From contig JAEZMI010000387.1 of NCBI GenBank assembly GCA_023414975.1, forward strand, positions 1-34,313: a stretch of 34,313 bases of DNA, read 5' to 3'. The DNA comes from Pseudomonadota bacterium (GTDB lineage: Bacteria; Pseudomonadota; Alphaproteobacteria; Rhizobiales; Xanthobacteraceae). The position numbers and the translations under genes are program-made. The notes under the pieces were generated by a model. It saw nothing but the letters and a program-made list of their open reading frames with translations, had not been told where the DNA came from and searched no databases. This document shows, piece by piece, positions 30,044 to 34,313 of the stretch. Every line of letters begins with the position of its first letter. Position 1 is the stretch's first letter.

Positions 30044-31462
30044 ATGGGCGAGCACACGGACCAGTACGACGTCGACCTGTTCGTCATTGGCGGGGGGTCC
30101 GGAGGCGTGCGTGCCGCCCGCATCGCGGCGGGCTATGGCGCCCGTGTGAAGATCGCCGAGGAGTACCGGCTCGGCGGCACCTGCGTGATCCGCGGCTGCG
30201 TGCCCAAGAAGCTGTTCGTCTATGCCGCCCATTACGCTCACGACTTCGAGGACGCGGCTGGATTCGGCTGGACGGTGGAGGGCGCGCGCTTCGACTGGCC
30301 GACGCTGATCGCCAACAAGGACAAGGAGATCAACCGGCTGGAGGGCGCCTATCGCGGCAATCTCGAACGCGCCGGCGTCGAGATCGTCGCCCAGCGCGCG
30401 GTGGTGGATGGCCCGCATGCGGTGCGCCTCGCCGACGGTTCCCGCGTCACGGCCCGCTACATCCTCATCGCCACTGGCGGGCACCCCAATCTCGGGCTGG
30501 ACATTCCCGGCCGCGAACGCGCCATCACCTCCAACGACATCTTCCATCTCGCCGCCTTCCCCGCGCGCATCGTCATCCAGGGTGCCGGCTACATCGCGCT
30601 GGAGTTCGCGAGCCTCCTCGCGACGCTCGGCAGCGAGGTGACGGTGGTGCACCGCGGCCAGAAGGTGCTGGCCGGGTTCGACGAGGAAATCCGTGAGCGC
30701 GTGGCGGCTGAATTGGCGCAGAACGGCGTGAGCTTCGCGTTCGGCGCCACCATCGAGGGGATTTACCCCGCCGATGGCGGCAAGCGCGTGCGGCTGAGCG
30801 ACGGGCGCGACATCCTGGTCGACGAGGTGATGCTGGCGATCGGCCGGGTGCCGAACACGACCGGGCTCGGCCTCGACACGGCCGGCGTGCAGCTCACCGC
30901 CAATGGCGCGGTGGTGGTGGACGACACTTCCCGTTCCAGCGTGCCCTCCATCTATGCGGTGGGCGACGTGACCGACCGGGTGCAGCTCACGCCCGTCGCC
31001 ATTCGCGAGGGCCATTCCTTCGCGGACAGCGTCTTCGGCGGCAAGCCGTGGACGGTGAATTACGACGTCATCCCGACCGCCGTCTTCACCGAGCCGGAGA
31101 TCGGCACGGTCGGCCTGACCGAGGCGCAGGCGCGGGCGGAAGGACGCCGGCTCGACATCTACAAGGCCGATTTCCGCCCGCTCAAGGCGACGCTGTCGGG
31201 TCGCACCTCGCGCGTGCTCATGAAGCTGGTGGTGGACCAGAAGACCGACCGCCTGCTGGGGGCCCATCTGATCGGCCCCGACTCCGGCGAAATGGTGCAG
31301 CTCATCGCGGTGGCGATGAACATGGGCGCGACCAAGGCCGACTTCGACCGCACCATGGCGTTGCACCCTTCCAGCGCCGAGGAACTGGTGACGCTGCGCA
31401 CCAAGCACCACAGCAGCGATCCGCTGCCGGAGGTCTCGTCCGAGGCGACGCCGGCGATCTGA
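30044..31462 (+). CDS. gor: Glutathione-disulfide reductase
   Basis: This cytosolic flavoenzyme reduces glutathione disulfide with NADPH. The 472-residue product has the FAD motif DLFVIGGGSGGVRAARIAA, the redox-active GGTCVIRGCVPKKL (Cys47 and Cys52), the NADPH fold IVIQGAGYIALEFA with VTVVHRGQKVL downstream, the second FAD motif VPSIYAVGDVT, and the C-terminal HPSSAEE whose His441 is the catalytic base of the partner subunit. GGGAGG precedes the ATG at 30044. The GxGYIALE motif has Ala where most have Gly. The tail after residue 450 (HHSSDPLPE onward) is an ordinary extension. It is divergent from tctC. Confidence 0.95.
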   Translation: MGEHTDQYDVDLFVIGGGSGGVRAARIAAGYGARVKIAEEYRLGGTCVIRGCVPKKLFVYAAHYAHDFEDAAGFGWTVEGARFDWPTLIANKDKEINRLEGAYRGNLERAGVEIVAQRAVVDGPHAVRLADGSRVTARYILIATGGHPNLGLDIPGRERAITSNDIFHLAAFPARIVIQGAGYIALEFASLLATLGSEVTVVHRGQKVLAGFDEEIRERVAAELAQNGVSFAFGATIEGIYPADGGKRVRLSDGRDILVDEVMLAIGRVPNTTGLGLDTAGVQLTANGAVVVDDTSRSSVPSIYAVGDVTDRVQLTPVAIREGHSFADSVFGGKPWTVNYDVIPTAVFTEPEIGTVGLTEAQARAEGRRLDIYKADFRPLKATLSGRTSRVLMKLVVDQKTDRLLGAHLIGPDSGEMVQLIAVAMNMGATKADFDRTMALHPSSAEELVTLRTKHHSSDPLPEVSSEATPAI

Positions 31463-31537
31463 CGGCGCCGCGCGCGCGGGCAACGCGGCAATCGAGGCCG
31501 GGCGCCGGCGCTCTGGTGCAAGGCTCGCGCTTGGGTG

Positions 31538-31543
31538 TATAAG
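31538..31543 (+). promoter_or_regulatory. Possible -10 element for the DAHP synthase gene
   Basis: TATAAG stands 66 bp upstream of the DAHP synthase start in the 147-bp gap after gor. No good -35 hexamer is found at 16-18 bp, so the call is tentative. Confidence 0.3.
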
Positions 31544-31609
31544 GCCCGCCTTTCCCGCAGGGGTGTCGCGTTGCGCGGCCCTGCGGCGGGTTATGTCGAG
31601 GAGGCTCAC

Positions 31610-32995
31610 ATGTCTGATCGCTGGACGCCGGATAGCTGGAGGGCCAAGCCCATTCAGCAGGTGCCCGAGTATCCGGACGCCAACGCGCTGGCGTCGGTCG
31701 AGCGTCAGCTTGCCTCGTTTCCCCCGCTGGTTTTTGCAGGTGAGGCACGGCGGCTGAAGCGCGAACTCGCGAAGGTCGCCAATGGAGAGGCCTTCCTGCT
31801 GCAGGGCGGCGATTGCGCGGAGAGCTTCTACGAGCATTCGGCCGACAACATCCGCGATTTCTTCCGCGTCTTCCTTCAGATGGCGGTGGTGCTGACCTAT
31901 GCCGGCGCCTCGCCGGTGGTGAAGGTCGGGCGTATCGCCGGCCAGTTCGCCAAGCCGCGCTCCGCCCCGATGGAGACGGTGAATGGCGTCGAGCTGCCGT
32001 CCTACCGCGGCGACATCGTCAACGACATCGAGTTCACGCCGGAAGCGCGCATCCCCGATCCGCGCCGCCAGCTTGAGGCGTACCGCCAGTCGGCGGCGAC
32101 GCTCAATCTTCTGCGCGCCTTCGCCAATGGCGGCTATGCCAGCCTCGGCAATGCGCATCAGTGGATGCTCGGCTTCATCAAGGACTCGCCCCAGTCCGGC
32201 CGCTACCAGGCGCTCGCCGACCGCATCACCGAGGCGCTGGACTTCATGCGCGCCATCGGAATCGATCCCGACGGCCACCCGGAGATGCGTTCGACGGAGT
32301 TCTTCACCAGCCATGAGGCGCTGCTGCTCGGCTATGAACAAGCGCTGACGCGCGTGGATTCCACCACGGGCGACTGGTACGCGACCTCCGGCCATATGAT
32401 CTGGATCGGCGACCGCACCCGCCAGGCCGACCACGCGCATCTTGAATACGCGCGCGGGGTGAAGAACCCGGTCGGGCTGAAGTGCGGCCCGTCGCTGAAG
32501 CCGGACGACATGCTCCGCCTCATCGACATGCTGAACCCGCAGAACGAGGCGGGCCGGCTGACGCTGATCGCCCGCTTCGGTGCCGACAAGGTGGGCGACC
32601 ACCTGCCGGCGCTCGTGCGCGCGGTGCAGCGCGAGGGCCGCACCGTCGTCTGGTCGTGCGACCCCATGCACGGCAACACGATCAAGGCGGGTTCGGGCTA
32701 CAAGACGCGCCCGTTCGACCAGATCCTCAAGGAGGTGAAGGACTTCTTCGCAGTCCACGCGGCCGAGGGCAGCTATGCCGGCGGCGTGCATCTGGAGATG
32801 ACCGGCAAGAACGTCACCGAATGCACGGGCGGCGCGCGGGCGATTTCGGACGCGGACCTGAAGGACCGCTACCACACCTATTGCGACCCGCGCCTCAATG
32901 CCGAGCAGGCCATCGAGATGGCCTTCCTCGTGGCCGAACTGCTGAAGCAGGAACGCGCCGGACGGGTTCGCCCGGCGACCGAAGCGGCGGAGTGA
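31610..32995 (+). CDS. 3-deoxy-7-phosphoheptulonate synthase, class II
   Basis: This enzyme joins phosphoenolpyruvate and erythrose 4-phosphate, the first step of the shikimate pathway. The 461-residue length and sequence are those of the plant-like class II type: WTPDSWRAKPIQQVPEYPD, FLLQGGDCAESF (with the metal-binding Cys), VVKVGRIAGQFAKPRS, HMIWIGDRTRQ, VGLKCGPSLKP, CDPMHGNTI (metal-binding His) and GGVHLEMTGKNVTEC (metal-binding Glu) are all present. GAGGAGG lies six bases before the ATG. The 147-bp upstream gap and the terminator behind it suggest a single-gene transcript. The type I AroF/G/H family is not meant here. Confidence 0.97.
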   Translation: MSDRWTPDSWRAKPIQQVPEYPDANALASVERQLASFPPLVFAGEARRLKRELAKVANGEAFLLQGGDCAESFYEHSADNIRDFFRVFLQMAVVLTYAGASPVVKVGRIAGQFAKPRSAPMETVNGVELPSYRGDIVNDIEFTPEARIPDPRRQLEAYRQSAATLNLLRAFANGGYASLGNAHQWMLGFIKDSPQSGRYQALADRITEALDFMRAIGIDPDGHPEMRSTEFFTSHEALLLGYEQALTRVDSTTGDWYATSGHMIWIGDRTRQADHAHLEYARGVKNPVGLKCGPSLKPDDMLRLIDMLNPQNEAGRLTLIARFGADKVGDHLPALVRAVQREGRTVVWSCDPMHGNTIKAGSGYKTRPFDQILKEVKDFFAVHAAEGSYAGGVHLEMTGKNVTECTGGARAISDADLKDRYHTYCDPRLNAEQAIEMAFLVAELLKQERAGRVRPATEAAE

Positions 32996-32999
32996 TACC

Positions 33000-33038
33000 A
33001 CCGGCCCGGAGCCTTGGGTTCCGGGCCGGTCTTCTCTT
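33000..33038 (+). terminator. Terminator of the DAHP synthase gene
   Basis: A perfect 11-bp stem (ACCGGCCCGGA at 33000-33010, complement at 33020-33030) with a 9-nt loop is followed by CTTCTCTT. A second hairpin (GCGGCCGG at 33053-33060 with 33067-33074) lies just behind, before nadE. Confidence 0.85.
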
Positions 33039-33126
33039 GCGCGCCGGTGGCAGCGGCCGGGACTGACCGGCCGCATCGCGCGTCCTGACGATTGCCGGGC
33101 TTTCCGCGGAACGCTACATCAGGTCC

Positions 33127-34313
33127 ATGTCGTCAGAACCCGCCGATCAGCTTCTCATCGCCCTCGCCCAGCTCAACCCGATCGTCGGCGATGTCGCCGG
33201 CAATCTCGCCAAGGCGCGGGCGGCGCGCGCGCTGGCGGCGGAGCAGGGGGCGGACCTCCTCGTCCTCACCGAGCTGTTCATCGCCGGCTACCCGCCGGAA
33301 GACCTCGTGCTGAAGCCCGCTTTCCAGGCGGCCTGCCGCACGGCGGTGGAAGCCCTGGCCGCCGAAACCGCCGATGGTGGCCCGGCCGTGCTGATCGGCG
33401 CCCCGTGGCTCGATGGCGGCAAGCTCTACAACGCCGTGCTGCTGCTGGAGGAGGGCCGCGTCGCCGCCATCCGTTACAAGGTCGATCTGCCCAATTACGG
33501 CCCGTTCGACGAGAAGCGCGTCTTCGCACCCGGCCCGATGCCCGGACCCATCGCCTTCAAGGGCGTGCGGCTGGGCGTGCCGGTCTGCGAGGATATATGG
33601 TCGCAGGACGTGATCGAATGCCTCGCGGAGACCGGCGCCGAGCTGCTGCTGATCCCGAACGGCTCACCTTACCGGCGCACGGTCTATGACGAGCGGATGA
33701 ACGTTGCCGTTGCCCGCGTCGTCGAAAGCGGGCTTCCGCTCGCCTATGTGAACCAGCTCGGCGGGCAGGACGAACTCGTGTTCGACGGTGGCTCCTTCGT
33801 GCTGAACGCCGACCGCGCGCTCGCCATCCAGCTGCCGAACTTCCAGGAGCGGGTGCGCGTCACCCGCTGGGAGCGCTGGGCCGATGGCTGGCGCTGCGAG
33901 GAGGGCGCGCGCGCGCCGCTGCTGACCGACGATGAGGCGGATTATGCCGCCTGCGTCATCGGGCTGCGCGACTATGTCGAGAAGAACCGCTTCCCCGGCA
34001 TCGTGCTCGGCCTCTCCGGCGGCATCGATTCCGCCATATGCGCCGCCATGGCGGTGGATGCGCTGGGGCCCGAGCGCGTGCACTGCGTGATGCTGCCCTA
34101 CCGCTACACCTCGAACGAATCCCTTGCGGATGCGGCGGCGGTCGCGCAGGCGCTGGGCGTGCGCTACGACATCGTGCCGATCGCCGAGGGGGTCGAGGCG
34201 CTGGAGCGCACGCTCGCGCCGCTTTTCGCCGGCCGCGAGCGCGACGTGACGGAGGAGAACCTCCAGTCCCGCGTGCGCGGCACGCTGCTGATGTCGATCT
34301 CCAACAAGTTCGG
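33127..34313 (+). CDS. nadE: Glutamine-dependent NAD(+) synthetase, N-terminal 395 residues (3' end outside window)
   Basis: This enzyme amidates nicotinate adenine dinucleotide to NAD using glutamine. The visible part has the nitrilase-like glutaminase domain with all three catalytic residues: Glu in LTELFIAGYPPED, Lys in YKVDLPNYGPFDE and Cys in VPVCEDIW. The synthetase domain follows with the P-loop GLSGGIDSAICAAMAVDALG and MLPYRYTSNESLADA. The frame runs open past the window end, and the last visible residues (LLMSISNKF) match the conserved region before the ATP/NaAD pocket. The ATG at 33127 is the first in frame after the terminator region. Confidence 0.96.
   Translation, partial: MSSEPADQLLIALAQLNPIVGDVAGNLAKARAARALAAEQGADLLVLTELFIAGYPPEDLVLKPAFQAACRTAVEALAAETADGGPAVLIGAPWLDGGKLYNAVLLLEEGRVAAIRYKVDLPNYGPFDEKRVFAPGPMPGPIAFKGVRLGVPVCEDIWSQDVIECLAETGAELLLIPNGSPYRRTVYDERMNVAVARVVESGLPLAYVNQLGGQDELVFDGGSFVLNADRALAIQLPNFQERVRVTRWERWADGWRCEEGARAPLLTDDEADYAACVIGLRDYVEKNRFPGIVLGLSGGIDSAICAAMAVDALGPERVHCVMLPYRYTSNESLADAAAVAQALGVRYDIVPIAEGVEALERTLAPLFAGRERDVTEENLQSRVRGTLLMSISNKF

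Noticed and set aside
29906..33076. Very long open frame (over 1000 codons) on the minus strand opposite gor and the DAHP synthase gene
   Set aside because: It is antisense to two certain enzyme genes and translates to Arg/His/Ala/Gly-rich sequence with no domain. Such mirror frames are normal in GC-rich DNA.

Overview
The window is a GC-rich, densely packed chromosomal segment of an alphaproteobacterium. The best fit is order Hyphomicrobiales, possibly near Xanthobacteraceae/Ancylobacter. That placement is inferred from gene content (BluB/CobS/CobT block, TakP-type binding proteins, class II DAHP synthase, Omp25-like barrel, His-rich Mrp) and was not tested by phylogeny. I see no phage, insertion sequence, CRISPR array or plasmid function. 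Most genes are housekeeping or transport genes, and I do not see a clear-cut new multi-gene system. The most unusual signals lie below the gene level: short tandem repeats and intercistronic hairpins.

Layout. 1-248: end of a TauE/SafE-type exporter. 269-3822: cobalamin lower-ligand block, with bluB-cobS-DUF1289-membrane aspartic protease on the minus strand and cobT divergent on the plus strand. 3819-6541: thermonuclease-like protein, Fe-S uracil-DNA glycosylase family protein, and Mrp/ApbC Fe-S carrier. 6795-9158: polar amino-acid ABC importer (binding protein plus two permeases, no ATPase). 9082-10059: PEP mutase/isocitrate lyase family enzyme. 10316-13805: three tandem TakP-like TRAP binding proteins, closed by a strong terminator. 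13882-17371 (minus): DMT exporter, MFS exporter, moaA. 17642-20374: DUF971 protein, L,D-transpeptidase, pyruvyltransferase-like protein and an AT-rich intergenic island. 20375-23318: outer-membrane barrel, then a divergent aldo/keto reductase and LysR pair. 23438-23512: tRNA-Val(CAC). 23620-26562: phosphoglycolate phosphatase, secreted protein of unknown function, rpiA, DUF2059 protein. 26652-29811 (minus): tctCBA carboxylate transporter. 30044-34313: glutathione reductase, class II DAHP synthase and the start of glutamine-dependent NAD synthetase.

How the genes work together. BluB makes dimethylbenzimidazole, CobT activates it and CobS joins it to cobinamide, so the first block completes the lower end of vitamin B12. 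Organic-acid handling recurs (three TakP-like receptors, TctCBA, a PEP-mutase/ICL-family lyase), which suits a carboxylate-using heterotroph. Mrp and the DUF971 protein are the separate parts of what is one protein (HCF101) in plastids.

Two patterns cut across genes. (1) Tandem repeats with a 15-nt (five-codon) unit, plus a few of 16-18 nt, occur in at least five unrelated coding sequences and several leaders. (2) In three transport loci the first binding-protein gene is followed by a strong hairpin without a T-run before the next gene, an arrangement expected to raise binding protein over permease.
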